Source: Propionimicrobium sp963511305 (GTDB taxonomy: Bacteria; Actinomycetota; Actinomycetes; Propionibacteriales; Propionibacteriaceae). Taken from it: a stretch of DNA of 5,600 nucleotides. The translations under genes were made by a program, and so were the position numbers. Within the stretch, counting starts at the first letter, position 1, and every line of letters starts with the position of its first letter. Location: positions 1 to 5,600 of the forward strand of contig CAUPIJ010000050.1 of the NCBI GenBank assembly GCA_963511305.1, read 5' to 3'. Below, piece after piece: positions 5,590-5,600 of the stretch. Under the pieces are notes generated by a model, which saw only the letters and a list, made by a program, of their open reading frames with translations, was not told the DNA's origin and ran no database searches.

Positions 5590-5595
5590 TAGGCT
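5590..5595 (+). promoter_or_regulatory. -10-like TAGGCT at the window end
   Basis: This is the third copy of the hexamer TAGGCT in a gap or gene-boundary position (others at 1563 and 1905). It follows an AT-rich stretch (5572-5583) and could serve a gene starting just beyond the window. No -35 hexamer with good spacing is seen. Confidence 0.2.
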
Positions 5596-5600
5596 GTTAG

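Noticed and set aside
1..5600. Many GATC sites (roughly 40 by eye, against about 20 expected at 60% G+C) and no depletion of CTAG
   Set aside because: Most GATC sites arise from Asp GAT followed by C-starting codons and from ATC Ile codons. Without genome-wide counts or methylation data it supports no feature.

Overview
The window looks like a chromosomal segment of an actinobacterium (Actinomycetota). Four things point there. The gene order lepB - rnhB - DUF2469 - yraN - comM - dprA is the arrangement usually found downstream of rplS in that phylum. The DUF2469 family is essentially actinobacterial. Two genes start with GTG. The -10-like elements are of the TANNNT type, and G+C is around 60% by eye. 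I cannot name a genus from sequence alone. All seven genes are on the + strand. I see no mobile element, CRISPR array, tRNA or rRNA.

Layout. Positions 1-138 hold no gene. They contain a long imperfect stem-loop (2-48), a probable intrinsic terminator (62-86) that would end the upstream transcript (probably rplS, by synteny), and a promoter candidate (105-132) whose -10 element sits 6 nt from the lepB GTG. lepB (139-963) and rnhB (954-1565) overlap by 10 bp. The DUF2469 gene (1575-1883) follows after 9 bp. A 47-bp gap (1884-1930) carries a perfect DnaA box and a -10-like element. Next comes a tightly coupled block: yraN (1931-2314), comM (2314-3837) and dprA (3834-4982), with 1-bp and 4-bp overlaps. 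After 45 bp comes a gene with its own strong Shine-Dalgarno. It encodes a small FeMo-cofactor-binding-type (NifX/NifB-like) domain protein with a Cys/Gly-rich N-terminus (5028-5519). The last 81 bp hold no gene, only weak hairpin and -10-like signals.

How the genes fit together. LepB cleaves signal peptides of exported proteins. RnhB removes ribonucleotides from DNA. YraN (nuclease-like fold), ComM (AAA+ branch-migration helicase) and DprA (loader of RecA on single-stranded DNA) form a DNA-processing cassette linked to natural transformation in species where it has been studied. DUF2469 has no known function. The last gene has no obvious link to the others.

Nothing here is clearly a new system. 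The points most worth a second look are: the DnaA box at the putative yraN-comM-dprA promoter; arginine codon use in comM and dprA that differs sharply from their neighbours (AGA/AGG about 49% against about 19%, hand-counted); two -10 elements placed for leaderless transcription of lepB and the DUF2469 gene, the second overlapping the rnhB stop codon; and the Cys-rich FeMo-co-domain protein beside dprA.
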